This document shows positions 20,979-29,821 of a stretch of 34,645 bases of DNA, piece after piece. The position numbers and the translations under genes are program-made. The DNA comes from Burkholderiaceae bacterium. Lineage in GTDB: Bacteria > Pseudomonadota > Gammaproteobacteria > Burkholderiales > Rhodocyclaceae. The notes below the pieces were generated by a model. It was not told where the DNA came from. It searched no databases and saw only the letters and a list, made by a program, of their open reading frames with translations. The DNA is taken from positions 1 to 34,645 of the forward strand of contig JAIPCT010000029.1 of NCBI GenBank assembly GCA_021738065.1, written 5' to 3'. Within the stretch, counting starts at the first letter, position 1. Each line of letters starts with the position of its first letter.

Positions 20979-22892
20979 GTGCCTTTTCTTACTCTTGACC
21001 GCGCCTGCCTGGCCTATGGGCATGTCGCGCTGCTGGATCACGCTGCCCTGCAAATCGATGGCGGCGAGCGTATCGGACTGATCGGTCGCAACGGCAGCGG
21101 CAAATCCAGCTTGCTGAAAGCGCTGGCGGGCCTGGGTTCGCTCGACGACGGCGAGGTCTGGCGCGAGCCCGGTCTCAGCATTGCCTACGTGCCGCAGGAA
21201 CCCGAGTTCGCCACCCATGACACGGTATACGAAGCCGTCGCCGCCGGTTTGGGCGATATCGCCCGCATCCTCGCCGAGTACCACGAGGTCACCCACAAAG
21301 TCGGCGCTGGCGATACGGCGACGATGGACCGCTTGCAGGCCCTGCAAACGCAACTGGAGGCCAATGACGGCTGGCGTCTGAGCTCGCGCGTCGAGCAGGC
21401 CATTTCGCGCCTGACGCTGGATGGCGACGCGCGGGTCGACGAGCTCTCCGGCGGCGGCAAGAAGCGCGTGGCCCTGGCGCGCGCGCTGGTGGCCGAACCC
21501 CGGCTGCTGCTGCTGGACGAGCCGACCAACCACCTCGACGTCGACGGCATTCTCTGGCTGGAGGATTTGCTGCGCGATTATCAGGGCGCAATCATGCTGA
21601 TCACCCATGACCGGGTGTTTCTCGACGGCGTGGCGACGCGCATCGTCGAGCTGGATCGCGGCAAGCTGGTGAGCTTTCCCGGCAGCTATGTCGAGTACCA
21701 GCAGCGCAAGGAATTCATGCTCAACGAAGAGGCCCTGGCCAACGCGCGTGCCGACAAGATGCTGGCGCAGGAAGAGATCTGGATCCGCAAGGGTGTCGAG
21801 GCGCGGCGCACGCGCAGTGTCGGTCGCGTGCAGCGGCTGGAGCAGCTGCGCCTGGCGCGGGCCGCGCGGCGGGAACAGATGGGTCGGGTGGATTTCAAGG
21901 TGGTGCGCGGCGATGCGTCGGGCAAGCTGGTGGCGGAACTGGAAAATGTCAGCAAGCGCTTTGGCGACAAGCGGATCGTGCAGGACTTTTCCTGCCGCAT
22001 CCAGCGCGGTGACAAAGTGGGTCTGATAGGTGCCAACGGGACCGGCAAGACCACCTTGCTGCGCCTGATCCTGGGTGAGTTGGCGGCCGATGCCGGAAAA
22101 GTCCAGTTGGGCAGCAAGATCGAGGTTGCCTACTTCGATCAGTTCCGCACTCAACTCGATCCCGAAGCGCCCCTGTGCGAAGTGATCAGCCCCGGCTCGG
22201 ATTTTGTCGAAATCGGCGGCTCGAAGAAGCACGTGATCGGCTATCTGGAAGATTTTTTGTTTGCTCCGCAGCGGGCGCGTTCGCCGGTCAAGTCCTTGTC
22301 AGGCGGCGAGCGCAACCGCTTGTTGCTGGCGCGCCTGTTCGCCCGGCCGGCGAATGTGCTGGTGCTGGACGAGCCGACCAATGATCTCGATATCGAAACC
22401 CTGGAGTTGCTGGAGGCGCTGTTGCAGGATTACTCGGGCACGGTGTTTCTGGTCAGCCATGACCGCGCGTTTCTCGACAACGTGGTGACGCAGACCATTG
22501 CCAACGAAGGCGAAGGGCGCTGGAAGGAGTATGTCGGCGGCTACAGCGACTGGCTGCGTCAGCGGCCCGCAGGCGTTGCGGCACGGTTTGATTCGGGCGG
22601 CGGCGCCGACGGCAAGGCAGCGCAAAAAGTCGGCGCTGGCGATACGGCGAAAACCAAACCCGCTCCCCGCAAAAAGCTCAGTTTCAAGGAGCAGCGCGAG
22701 CTGGAGCAATTGCCCGAGCGCATAGCCGCACTAGAAGCCGAGCAGGCGGCCTTGCAAAGCCGGTTGGCGGATCCGGCTTTCTATCAGGGGCCGGCAGAGC
22801 CATTGCAGCAACTGCAAATCCGGCTCGCGGCGCTTGATGTCGAGCTGGATGCCGCCATGGCGCGCTGGGAAAGCCTGGAGGCCAAGGCCTGA
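20979..22892 (+). CDS. uup: ABC-F ATPase Uup
   Basis: A 637-residue soluble protein with two ABC domains and no membrane part. Domain 1 has Walker A GRNGSGKSS, LSGGGKKRVALARA and LLLLDEPTNHLD; domain 2 has GANGTGKTT, LSGGERNRLLLARL and VLVLDEPTNDLD. Between them lies the ABC-F linker. After an alkaline stretch, the C-terminal coiled coil (about 565-637, EQRELEQLPERIAALEAEQAAL onward) is the mark of the Uup subfamily. Uup binds DNA or ribosomes and affects precise transposon excision and ribosome function. The start is GTG 20979 with no obvious Shine-Dalgarno. Confidence 0.94.
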   Translation: MPFLTLDRACLAYGHVALLDHAALQIDGGERIGLIGRNGSGKSSLLKALAGLGSLDDGEVWREPGLSIAYVPQEPEFATHDTVYEAVAAGLGDIARILAEYHEVTHKVGAGDTATMDRLQALQTQLEANDGWRLSSRVEQAISRLTLDGDARVDELSGGGKKRVALARALVAEPRLLLLDEPTNHLDVDGILWLEDLLRDYQGAIMLITHDRVFLDGVATRIVELDRGKLVSFPGSYVEYQQRKEFMLNEEALANARADKMLAQEEIWIRKGVEARRTRSVGRVQRLEQLRLARAARREQMGRVDFKVVRGDASGKLVAELENVSKRFGDKRIVQDFSCRIQRGDKVGLIGANGTGKTTLLRLILGELAADAGKVQLGSKIEVAYFDQFRTQLDPEAPLCEVISPGSDFVEIGGSKKHVIGYLEDFLFAPQRARSPVKSLSGGERNRLLLARLFARPANVLVLDEPTNDLDIETLELLEALLQDYSGTVFLVSHDRAFLDNVVTQTIANEGEGRWKEYVGGYSDWLRQRPAGVAARFDSGGGADGKAAQKVGAGDTAKTKPAPRKKLSFKEQRELEQLPERIAALEAEQAALQSRLADPAFYQGPAEPLQQLQIRLAALDVELDAAMARWESLEAKA

Positions 22893-22905
22893 AAGCACAG
22901 GCTGG

Positions 22906-22930
22906 CCTTGAAAAGGACTTTTTTTCAAGG
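22906..22930 (+). terminator. hairpin after uup
   Basis: CCTTGAAAA (22906-22914) pairs with TTTTCAAGG (22922-22930) around a 7-base loop, 14 bases after the uup stop. The T-run is inside the stem rather than after it, so termination strength is doubtful. Confidence 0.45.
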
Positions 22931-23031
22931 TCTCTCGCGGAATCGCCCGGATATAGTCTCGACAGAGTCGGCCGGGCGTCATTCAGGCGCAGTCTCCGGC
23001 AGCCGTTCGCCATTCGAGGAAAGGGAGCCTT

Positions 23032-23307
23032 GTGGTCGTCATCAATGGAAACCGCACTACCGCCATCGTCATTCGCCATCGCGGCGACACGGTCACGCTG
23101 GTGCCGATGAAAAGCGGCAAGCTCAGCGCGCAGACCGTCAAGTTCGAAGAGTTCCGTCGCGAATGGAAAGAAACGGGCTACGCCCTGTCGCAGGGCCTGA
23201 CGACATTCCTGGCGCACATCATGAAAAAGGGCGGCTCGCTGGAGGTGGTCAAGGGTCTCGAAAAACTGGCGGCCCGTGATCGTTTCGTCGTTGCCAGCCT
23301 GTTCTGA
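23032..23307 (+). CDS. unrecognised 91-residue protein
   Basis: Starts at GTG 23032 with GGGAG at 23023-23027. The N-terminal half looks like a small beta barrel (VVINGNRTTAIVIRHRGDTVTLVPM, SGKLSAQTVKFEEFRREW), and the C-terminal half is helical and basic. It has no Cys, signal or membrane segment. The stop overlaps the apparent CTG start of the RNase H-like gene in CTGA, so the two are likely translated together. This hints at a nucleic-acid role but gives no proof. Family not recognised. Confidence 0.68.
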   Translation: MVVINGNRTTAIVIRHRGDTVTLVPMKSGKLSAQTVKFEEFRREWKETGYALSQGLTTFLAHIMKKGGSLEVVKGLEKLAARDRFVVASLF

Positions 23308-23780
23308 AGCCGCCCGCCATAGCCGAGCCGATCGATACCCAAGCCTACTGGCAGGCGTGGTTTGACGGTGCCGCCCTGCCCAATCCCGGCAAGATCGGAG
23401 TCGGCGTGCTGCTCGTCTCACCCGCCGGCCAGCGCAGCGAAACCTCTCGCCTGATGCCCTGCTCGGGTTGCAACAACGAAGCCGAACTGCATGCGCTTTG
23501 CGCCGCGTTGGACCTCGGCCGCGAGCTCGGTGCGCGCCATCTGCTGCTGCGCGGCGACAGCGCTGTCGGCCTCGATTATGTGCGCGGTTCCGATACGACT
23601 GAAATCGAGCGCTTGCAGGTTCTGATAAGCCGTGCCCGCGATTCGCTGCGGCACTTCGAGGACGTGCAGTTGCTCTGGATCCCGCGCCATCGCAACCGGG
23701 ACGCTGACCGGCTTTCGCGGCAGGCGCTGGGCCTGGCGGAGAAGCTGCGCAAACCCACAGGCCGCCGCCGTCGGGCTTGA
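23304..23780 (+). CDS. RNase HI-like protein with an apparent CTG start
   Basis: Homology starts well before the first standard start codon (GTG 23406): WFDGAALPNPGKIGVGVLLV at about 23358-23417 is the first RNase H strand with its catalytic Asp. An in-frame stop at 23277 leaves no ATG, GTG or TTG upstream. CTG 23304 overlaps the previous stop (CTGA) and is the best candidate, giving 158 residues. The four acidic residues are present: FDG, NNEAEL, RGDSAV and RDADRLSR. It would cleave RNA in RNA-DNA hybrids. ATA 23319 or a sequence error are alternatives. Confidence 0.78.
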   Translation: MKPPAIAEPIDTQAYWQAWFDGAALPNPGKIGVGVLLVSPAGQRSETSRLMPCSGCNNEAELHALCAALDLGRELGARHLLLRGDSAVGLDYVRGSDTTEIERLQVLISRARDSLRHFEDVQLLWIPRHRNRDADRLSRQALGLAEKLRKPTGRRRRA

Positions 23781-23851
23781 TCCGCCCATCGGTGCGGGGC
23801 GGGATTCCGCTTCCGCTATGATCGGCGGGCATCACACACAGGAGATAGGGC

Positions 23852-24286
23852 GTGGGAATACTGACAAACATCGTGGCCGCCGAGGAAGACGAATACGCCG
23901 CTGTCGGCGATTCGCTGCGGCCGGTCGATGAATGGAGCGGCATAGAGCGCCGCGGCATCGATACCGCCAAGATCGTCACGCTGCATTGCCTGCTCACCGG
24001 CGATGAATTCGAAGACGCCGCCGGCAGCTACGAGCCCGTCTATATCGGCGACGAAGGCGCCATTGTGCTGCGCATTGCCGATGAGGCGATGGAGCGGCTG
24101 GCGACGCTTGATGAAGAGGCGCTGGAACTGGTGGGCGAAGAATTGGCCGCCACCGAAGAATACGAGATGGAACAGTGGGAGACCGAGGACGTGCAGGCCA
24201 TGGTGCTGGAGCTTGCCGATCTGGCGCGGCTGGCCGAGTCGCAGGGTCAGGTGCTGCTGGTCTGGATGCATCCGCTGCTGACCTGA
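23852..24286 (+). CDS. unrecognised acidic 144-residue protein
   Basis: Starts at GTG 23852 with AGGAG about 9 bases upstream. It is strongly acidic, especially the helical second half (ATLDEEALELVGEELAATEE and the following EYEMEQWETEDVQ). It has one Cys and no signal or membrane segment. The N-terminal half mixes strands and turns (VTLHCLLTGDEFEDAAGSYE, PVYIGDEGAIVLRIADEAME). No family recognised. It lies 71 bases after the RNase H-like gene and 18 bases before the GIY-YIG gene, in a same-strand run. Confidence 0.72.
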   Translation: MGILTNIVAAEEDEYAAVGDSLRPVDEWSGIERRGIDTAKIVTLHCLLTGDEFEDAAGSYEPVYIGDEGAIVLRIADEAMERLATLDEEALELVGEELAATEEYEMEQWETEDVQAMVLELADLARLAESQGQVLLVWMHPLLT

Positions 24287-24304
24287 GCGGCTGCGCTGTC
24301 GACG

Positions 24305-24607
24305 ATGTCAGGCAACAAAACCTGGTATGTGTACCTGATCGAATGTACCGACGGCAGTTTGTACACCGGGATCACGGTCGACCTTGAATTGCGCTTTCAG
24401 GCCCACGTGAGCGGCAAGGGTGCGAGGTATACGCGCGCCCATCCTCCGTTGCGAATGGTGGGCGCGGAAGCGCATCCCGATCGCTCGTCCGCCTTGAAGG
24501 CCGAGTTCCGCATCAAGCAGCTGACGTCGGCGAAGAAACGCGCCTATGCATTGCAGATGAGCGCTGCCGCGCTCGCATCCGACTCGGCCGGGGCCTTGCC
24601 GCAATGA
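24305..24607 (+). CDS. GIY-YIG nuclease superfamily protein (UPF0213/YhbQ type)
   Basis: A 100-residue single-domain protein. The motif is WYVYLIECTDGSLYTGIT, with the two Tyr of the GIY-YIG core (VYL...YTG). It is followed by the conserved Arg in DLELRFQAHVSGKGARYTRAH and Glu in LKAEFRIKQLT. Free-standing UPF0213 proteins are small nucleases with roles in DNA damage tolerance; the substrate is not certain. The stop overlaps the next ATG in ATGA. Confidence 0.9.
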   Translation: MSGNKTWYVYLIECTDGSLYTGITVDLELRFQAHVSGKGARYTRAHPPLRMVGAEAHPDRSSALKAEFRIKQLTSAKKRAYALQMSAAALASDSAGALPQ

Positions 24608-25443
24608 TTGTTTTTTCCCACGCCAACAGCTACAGCGCCTCGACCTATCGCCAGTTGTTTGCAGGCTGGCGCGCCGCGGGGCATGAGGTGGCGGCGGTTG
24701 AGCATTTTGGTCATGACGCGCAGTTCCCTGTTGATCGAAGCTGGCGCGGCATGACGCACCAACTCACCGCTCTGATCGACAGCCTGCCCGGGTCCGGGTC
24801 CGAGCTATGGCTGGTTGGGCACTCGATGGGCGGCTATCTGAGCCTGCTGGCGGCCGGTCAGCGTCCCAAGCGCGTGCGCGGCATCGTGCTGCTCGATTCA
24901 CCGGTTGTTTACGGCTGGAAAGCGGGGCTGGTCACGGTCGCCAAAGCCACCGGCATGATGTACCGCCTTTCTCCTGCCGCCCAGGCGATAAAGCGGCGCG
25001 ATCGATGGCCCGATCTTGGTGAGGCTCATCGGCATTTCGCAAAGAAGCCGATGTTTGCCAGTTGGCATCCGGATATTCTGGATGACTATATTCAATTCGG
25101 CACTGAATCGGAGCCCACCGACAGAAGCGGAACAGCACGCCGCCTGAAGTTTCGTCCCGCGATCGAGGCCGAAATTTACTCAACCGTTCCGCATCGACTG
25201 GTTTCCTACTTGCGCCTGCATCCGCCCGGCGGGCCCATCGCCTTTATTGGCGGAACGCATTCAATGGAGATCAAACTGGTCGGCATGAAAGCCACCCAAC
25301 GCATCACGCAGAACCGCATTAGCTGGATCGAGGGATCGCATCTGTTTCCATTCGAGCGGCCCGAGGAAACCGTGAAGGAAGTGCTGCGCTGGATCGACCG
25401 CCTGGAAACCATCGCCGCTCAGGAGTCGGCGGGGGCGCGATAG
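24604..25443 (+). CDS. alpha/beta hydrolase
   Basis: A 279-residue protein with an alpha/beta-hydrolase fold: oxyanion region VFSHANSYSAS, nucleophile elbow GHSMGG (Ser near residue 75), a probable acid in the middle region, and catalytic His in EGSHLFPFERPEETV near residue 250. It has no signal peptide, so it should be cytoplasmic. It may act as an esterase or on an acyl or aromatic ester; substrate not predictable. It is translationally coupled to the GIY-YIG gene (ATGA overlap). Confidence 0.88.
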   Translation: MIVFSHANSYSASTYRQLFAGWRAAGHEVAAVEHFGHDAQFPVDRSWRGMTHQLTALIDSLPGSGSELWLVGHSMGGYLSLLAAGQRPKRVRGIVLLDSPVVYGWKAGLVTVAKATGMMYRLSPAAQAIKRRDRWPDLGEAHRHFAKKPMFASWHPDILDDYIQFGTESEPTDRSGTARRLKFRPAIEAEIYSTVPHRLVSYLRLHPPGGPIAFIGGTHSMEIKLVGMKATQRITQNRISWIEGSHLFPFERPEETVKEVLRWIDRLETIAAQESAGAR

Positions 25444-25500
25444 TCGGCTGATCTGTTCCTCTTCGTCCAACCGCCGCTCAATAGTCTCCCGACCACCGCC

Positions 25501-26421
25501 ATGCCGATTTCTCCGCGATTGCTCGTTTTGCTGGTGCTGCCGCCCTTGCTGTGGGCGGCCAATGCCGTGTTCGCCCGGCTGGCGATCGAGAGCATCGGCC
25601 CGCTGTGGCTCAACGCGCTGCGCTGGGGGCTGGCGCTGTTGATCCTGTTGCCGCTGGGTATCGGGGTGCTGGCCAGCGCCGAGGCGCGCGCCGCCATGCG
25701 TGCGCGCTGGGTGTATCTCGGCATCCTCGGCTTGATCGGTGTCGGCGCATACAACGGTCTGCAATACCTGGCTTTACGCACCAGCACGCCGGTGAATGTG
25801 ACGCTGATCGCCTCCAGCCTGCCGCTGTGGTCGATGATCATCGGCGCGCTGTTTTACCGCGTGCGGCCGACGCGGCGACAACTGGCGGGCGCGGCGCTTT
25901 CGCTGCTCGGCGTGCTGACAGTGCTTTCGCGCGGCGATCCCGGTGCACTGTTGCGCATCCAGTTGGTGGAGGGCGATTTGCTGATGGTGCTGGCCATTGT
26001 TGGCTGGGCGGTGTATAGCTGGATGCTGGCACGGCCGCCGGCGAGCATGCGCGGCGCGACACGGCCCGATTGGGACTGGGCGGAATTTCTGCTGGCGCAA
26101 TGCTTCTACGGCACCGCGCTGGCATTTGCCGCCGCCGGTATCGGCGAGGTGGTGGCACCCTCGATTACGCCGGTCTGGAGTGGGTCGCTGATCGCAACCG
26201 TCATTTTCATCGCGGTCGGTCCGTCGGTCATCGCCTATCGGTCATGGGGCCTGGCGGTGGCCGAGGCAGGGCCGGCGCTCGCTGCGGTGTTCTACAACCT
26301 GACGCCGCTGATTGCCGCCGTGCTCTCGGTACTGGTGATCGGCGAATGGCCGCAAGCGTTTCACGGCATGGCGTTTTTGTTGATCGTCGCCGGAATTCTG
26401 GTCGCCACGCGCAAGGCCTGA
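25501..26421 (+). CDS. EamA/DMT-family transporter
   Basis: A 306-residue inner-membrane protein with about ten hydrophobic helices in two repeated EamA halves. The first half is LLVLLVLPPLLWAANAVFARLA through YNGLQYLALRTSTPVNVTLI; the second begins near GDLLMVLAIVGWAVYSWMLA and has AGPALAAVFYNLTPLIAAVLSVL. Such proteins usually export metabolites such as amino acids. It starts 57 bases after the hydrolase gene and faces nrdJ. Confidence 0.9.
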   Translation: MPISPRLLVLLVLPPLLWAANAVFARLAIESIGPLWLNALRWGLALLILLPLGIGVLASAEARAAMRARWVYLGILGLIGVGAYNGLQYLALRTSTPVNVTLIASSLPLWSMIIGALFYRVRPTRRQLAGAALSLLGVLTVLSRGDPGALLRIQLVEGDLLMVLAIVGWAVYSWMLARPPASMRGATRPDWDWAEFLLAQCFYGTALAFAAAGIGEVVAPSITPVWSGSLIATVIFIAVGPSVIAYRSWGLAVAEAGPALAAVFYNLTPLIAAVLSVLVIGEWPQAFHGMAFLLIVAGILVATRKA

Positions 26422-26490
26422 GGCGCAAAACTCGGCATTGGTGAGACGGCGCCACAACGATACCGCAACGGTGCTGCGGCAGAAAACAAG

Positions 26491-26522
26491 CGGCCCCGGC
26501 CACCTTTGCGGTGCCGGGGCCG
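26491..26522 (-). terminator. terminator of nrdJ
   Basis: A perfect 10-bp stem, CGGCCCCGGC (26491-26500) with GCCGGGGCCG (26513-26522), is extended by ACC/GGT. On the minus strand it is followed by CTTGTTTTC. It lies 74 bases beyond the nrdJ stop and may also slow plus-strand transcripts of the EamA gene. Confidence 0.7.
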
Positions 26523-26595
26523 ATGTTGGGCCTGACCAAGGCTTGATTAAGGCGTAATTGCGTGCTGGCTCGACAGCTATCGAGGCCGGCGCAGA

Positions 26596-29490
26596 CTAGC
26601 CGCAGCTTCCCACCGCGCCACAGGCGGAGCAGAAGTCGCAGCCGTCCTTGCGGATGACCGTGTAGTTGCCGCACTCGCCGCACAGCGAACCCTGCATCAC
26701 CTTGACGCCGCCCGGCTTCTGGCCGGGGACTTCGAGGATGCCCATTTCACGCGTCGGGTAGCCGTTCTCGTCGAGGATGCGCAGCATGGCGTAGCGATGC
26801 ATGATCAGGCGGGCGATGTAGGCGACCGTCGAGGGCCAGTTCTGCTGCTTGTTGGAGCCGGGCACGCGCGCCATGAAATCACCCAGGGGCTCGGCGTAGT
26901 TGAGGAGCTTGCGCAACTTCATGCCGATCCAGGCCGGGTCGAGCACGCGCATGTCGAGCGAAAGCAGACGGGTCAAACCGTCCAGCGCGCGCGGGTAATG
27001 GCCGGACAACCAGACCGAGTAAGGCCGCGTCACGCCGTCGGGCAGGGTGATTTCCTTCAGGCCGAGGACGAATTCTTCGCCGGATGCCGGATTGACGACA
27101 TCGACCGTCCACGACAAGGTGCCGTCGGTGCCGGTCTTGGGTTCGTCGCGGCTGAACATGCAGTCGATCACCGGCGTGGCTTCGGAGCCTTCCAGCGCGC
27201 CGAGCTTCTCGCAGCGATAGCGCACCACCTGGGCCAGTGCCGAGACCACGCCGGGGACCAGTTTGTGTTCGCCGTTGGGCGGCAGCGGCAGTTCGAAGGA
27301 GTCGTCGTCCTGCGTTTTGGCCAGGGCGTCGAGCTTGAGCTTGAGCCAGGCCTTGTCGTTGGCACGCATGTCCATCGACAGGGTCTTGGCCACGGCGCCG
27401 ATGCCGCGTGGCTGCTCGGCGCCATTGACCCAGACTTCGAAAGGCACGTCGCGGCCCATGTCGTTCTCGATCTGGCCGACGAAAAGCGCAAACTCGCCGT
27501 GGGGCGCTTCGATCATGTAAGTCCATGCGGCATTGCCGTCAGTCATGCGCGGCCGGCCCGGCCAGCGCAAGCTTGCCAGCACCGGGGCGGGCAGGGCGCC
27601 GATCGACAGGCGCCGGTTGGCGTGGTCGATGGTGACATCCTGCGGTTGTTTCTGGGCGCTGTCGGTCGGCGTTGCGGTGACCGAAAGCACGCTGCCCAGC
27701 ACTGAATTGGGCCGGTAGGTGGCAAGCCCCTTGAGGCCGGATTTCCAGGCCTCCATGTAGAGGTTCTCGAACTCGGTGTAGGGGTAGTCGGCTGGTACGT
27801 TGACGGTCTTCGAGATCGAGGTGTCAATGTAGGGGGCCACGGCCGCGACCATCTTTTCGTGCGCCTGTGCCGAGATTTCCAGCGCGGTGACGAAGTAGTC
27901 GGGCAGCTTGGTCACGTCGCCGCCCTGATGCTTGTACAGGCGCCAGGCATAGTCCTCGACCGCGTATTCCTTGAAGGTGCCGTCAGCCATGCGTTTCTTG
28001 CGCGTATAGGTCCAGGAGAAGGGCGGCTCGATGCCGTTGCTGGCGTTGTCTGCAAAGGCCAGGCTGATGGTGCCGGTGGGGGCGATCGAGAGCAGGTGCG
28101 AGTTGCGCATGCCGTATTTGCGGATCTGTTCCTTGACGTTGTTGGGCAGGCGCGAAGCGAAGTTGCCGCCTGAGAGATACATGTCGCGGTTGAACAGCGG
28201 GAAGGCGCCGCGTTCCCGGGCCAGTTCGGCCGAGTACAGGTAGGAACGGTCGCGCATGTACTCGGAAATCTTGATCGCCATCTCGCGTGCGGCATCGGTG
28301 TCGTAACGCAGCTTGAGCATGATCAGCGCATCGCCCAGGCCGGTGTAGCCGAGGCCGACGCGGCGTTTGTTCTGGGCTTCCTCGTATTGCTGCTCCAGCG
28401 GCCAGTGGGTGGCTTCAAGCACGTTGTCGAGCATGCGTACCGAAGTGTCGATGACCTTGCCGAACGCGGCGAAATCAAAATCGGCCTTGTCGCTAAACGC
28501 ATCCTTGACGAACAGCGTCAGGTTGATCGATCCCAGGCAGCAGCAGCCGTAGGGCGGCAGCGGCTGTTCGGCGCAGGGATTGGTGGCTTCGATGCTCTCG
28601 CAATAATAAAGATTGTTGTCCTTGTTCATGCGATCGAGGAAGAGGATGCCCGGCTCGGCGTGATCGTAGGTGGAACGCATGACCTGCTCCCACAGATCAC
28701 GGGCGCGCACCTTGCGATACACCCACTGGCCGTCCTCACGCTGATAGGCGCCGCCGGCCTTGATGTCGGCGGAAGGCGTCGCTCGATGCGTCAGTTCAAC
28801 GTCGCCATCGCTTTCCACGGCCTGCATGAAGGGGTCGGTAACGCCGACCGAGATGTTGAAGTTGCTCAGGTCGCCCTTGTCCTTGGCGTGGATGAAATCC
28901 TCGATATCCGGATGGTCGCAGCGCAGTACGCCCATCTGGGCGCCGCGCCGGCTGCCGGCGGATTCCACGGTTTCGCAGGAGCGATCGAAAACGCGCATGT
29001 AGGACACCGGGCCCGAAGCGCGCGATTGCGTGCCCTTGACGTGGGCGCCGATCGGCCGGATGGAGGAAAAATCGTAACCGACGCCGCCACCGCGGCGCAT
29101 GGTTTCAGCCGCCTGCAGCAGTGCCGTGTAAATGCCGGGGCGGCCGTCGACGATTTCGGAAATCGAATCGCCCACCGGTTGCACGAAGCAGTTGATCAAT
29201 GTCGCGCACAAATCGGTGCCGGCGGCGGAATTGATGCGGCCAGCGGGAACGAAGCCGTTTTCCTGGGCTTCAAGGAAGCGCGCCTCCCAATAGCTGCGCT
29301 TGTCTTCGACTTCAATCGAGGCCAGCGCACGTGCCACACGGCTGCGTACATCGCGCACATCGCGTTCGCTGCCCTTGGCGTACTTTTCCAGCAGAACTTC
29401 GCCTGAAATCTCTTGCGGAAGCGGCAGATCCATCTGCCCTGTGTGCTCGTAAACTGTTGTTTCCTCGGTATTATTGTTTGTCGTAGTCAT
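26596..29490 (-). CDS. nrdJ: vitamin B12-dependent (class II) ribonucleotide reductase
   Basis: A 964-residue single-chain enzyme that reduces ribonucleotides using adenosylcobalamin, with or without oxygen. Recognisable parts: the active-site Cys near [17 protein letters not shown], the Gly-rich [11 protein letters not shown], the radical-site block [23 protein letters not shown], and [21 protein letters not shown] long C-terminal extension ends in the zinc/redox cysteine cluster [28 protein letters not shown]. Length fits the long NrdJ subtype. A NrdR-like box lies 145 bases upstream; no cobalamin riboswitch is visible. ackA lies upstream on the same strand. Confidence 0.97.
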   Translation of the reverse strand: MTTTNNNTEETTVYEHTGQMDLPLPQEISGEVLLEKYAKGSERDVRDVRSRVARALASIEVEDKRSYWEARFLEAQENGFVPAGRINSAAGTDLCATLINCFVQPVGDSISEIVDGRPGIYTALLQAAETMRRGGGVGYDFSSIRPIGAHVKGTQSRASGPVSYMRVFDRSCETVESAGSRRGAQMGVLRCDHPDIEDFIHAKDKGDLSNFNISVGVTDPFMQAVESDGDVELTHRATPSADIKAGGAYQREDGQWVYRKVRARDLWEQVMRSTYDHAEPGILFLDRMNKDNNLYYCESIEATNPCAEQPLPPYGCCCLGSINLTLFVKDAFSDKADFDFAAFGKVIDTSVRMLDNVLEATHWPLEQQYEEAQNKRRVGLGYTGLGDALIMLKLRYDTDAAREMAIKISEYMRDRSYLYSAELARERGAFPLFNRDMYLSGGNFASRLPNNVKEQIRKYGMRNSHLLSIAPTGTISLAFADNASNGIEPPFSWTYTRKKRMADGTFKEYAVEDYAWRLYKHQGGDVTKLPDYFVTALEISAQAHEKMVAAVAPYIDTSISKTVNVPADYPYTEFENLYMEAWKSGLKGLATYRPNSVLGSVLSVTATPTDSAQKQPQDVTIDHANRRLSIGALPAPVLASLRWPGRPRMTDGNAAWTYMIEAPHGEFALFVGQIENDMGRDVPFEVWVNGAEQPRGIGAVAKTLSMDMRANDKAWLKLKLDALAKTQDDDSFELPLPPNGEHKLVPGVVSALAQVVRYRCEKLGALEGSEATPVIDCMFSRDEPKTGTDGTLSWTVDVVNPASGEEFVLGLKEITLPDGVTRPYSVWLSGHYPRALDGLTRLLSLDMRVLDPAWIGMKLRKLLNYAEPLGDFMARVPGSNKQQNWPSTVAYIARLIMHRYAMLRILDENGYPTREMGILEVPGQKPGGVKVMQGSLCGECGNYTVIRKDGCDFCSACGAVGSCG

Positions 29491-29821
29491 GGTCTCTTTC
29501 GATGGCTAGGTCCGGGTTATGTGTCCCGTGAGCAACGAAGCATACGCCCGGCTCCGCTACGTGAAAAGCAAAAAATTATTACACTGATAAAACATATGCT
29601 TACCAAATGCGCTAGTGCAGCAGCAGATGCACGCTACTAGATATAGTATGTTTTTGGGGTGTGAAATGGGCTGAAAAACAGCAGGATGGCGCCTCTTTTC
29701 AAGACTTGGCTTGAGGGCGTGTTTTGGATTTCGGGGGCGCTTTTTGCTAGGGAGGAATCATGCCAAGCCGCCACGGGACCTTACACGCCCGTTATCACTG
29801 GAAGCGACGAAAAGTGACTGC
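29491..29821. other. 331-bp gap between ackA and nrdJ (nrdJ control region)
   Basis: No gene is supported. On the minus strand it holds the NrdR-like box, an AT-rich part with a possible -35 (TTGGTA) and -10 (TGTAAT) 17 bases apart near 29580-29605, and a leader of about 90 bases. I looked for a cobalamin riboswitch and found none. A short TCAAG/CTTGA stem (29699-29714) might be part of the ackA 3' end. Confidence 0.5.
29635..29650 (-). promoter_or_regulatory. NrdR box
   Basis: The core CTAGATATAG (29637-29646) matches the NrdR consensus CwAtATaTwG at 9 of 10 positions, upstream of nrdJ. NrdR boxes usually occur in pairs about three helical turns apart. The expected second position near 29602-29617 holds only a weak look-alike (ACCAAATGCGCTAGTG). 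Confidence 0.6.

Noticed and set aside
20958-22232. Minus-strand open frame of about 424 codons opposite uup
   Set aside because: It lies entirely over conserved ABC-F motifs and has no ribosome site; shadow frame.
22684-23997. Minus-strand frame crossing uup, the small protein and the RNase H-like gene
   Set aside because: It spans three genes whose plus-strand products fit families or ribosome sites better.
29491-29821. Cobalamin riboswitch upstream of nrdJ
   Set aside because: No B12-box-like conserved core was found on the minus strand. A covariance search would settle it.
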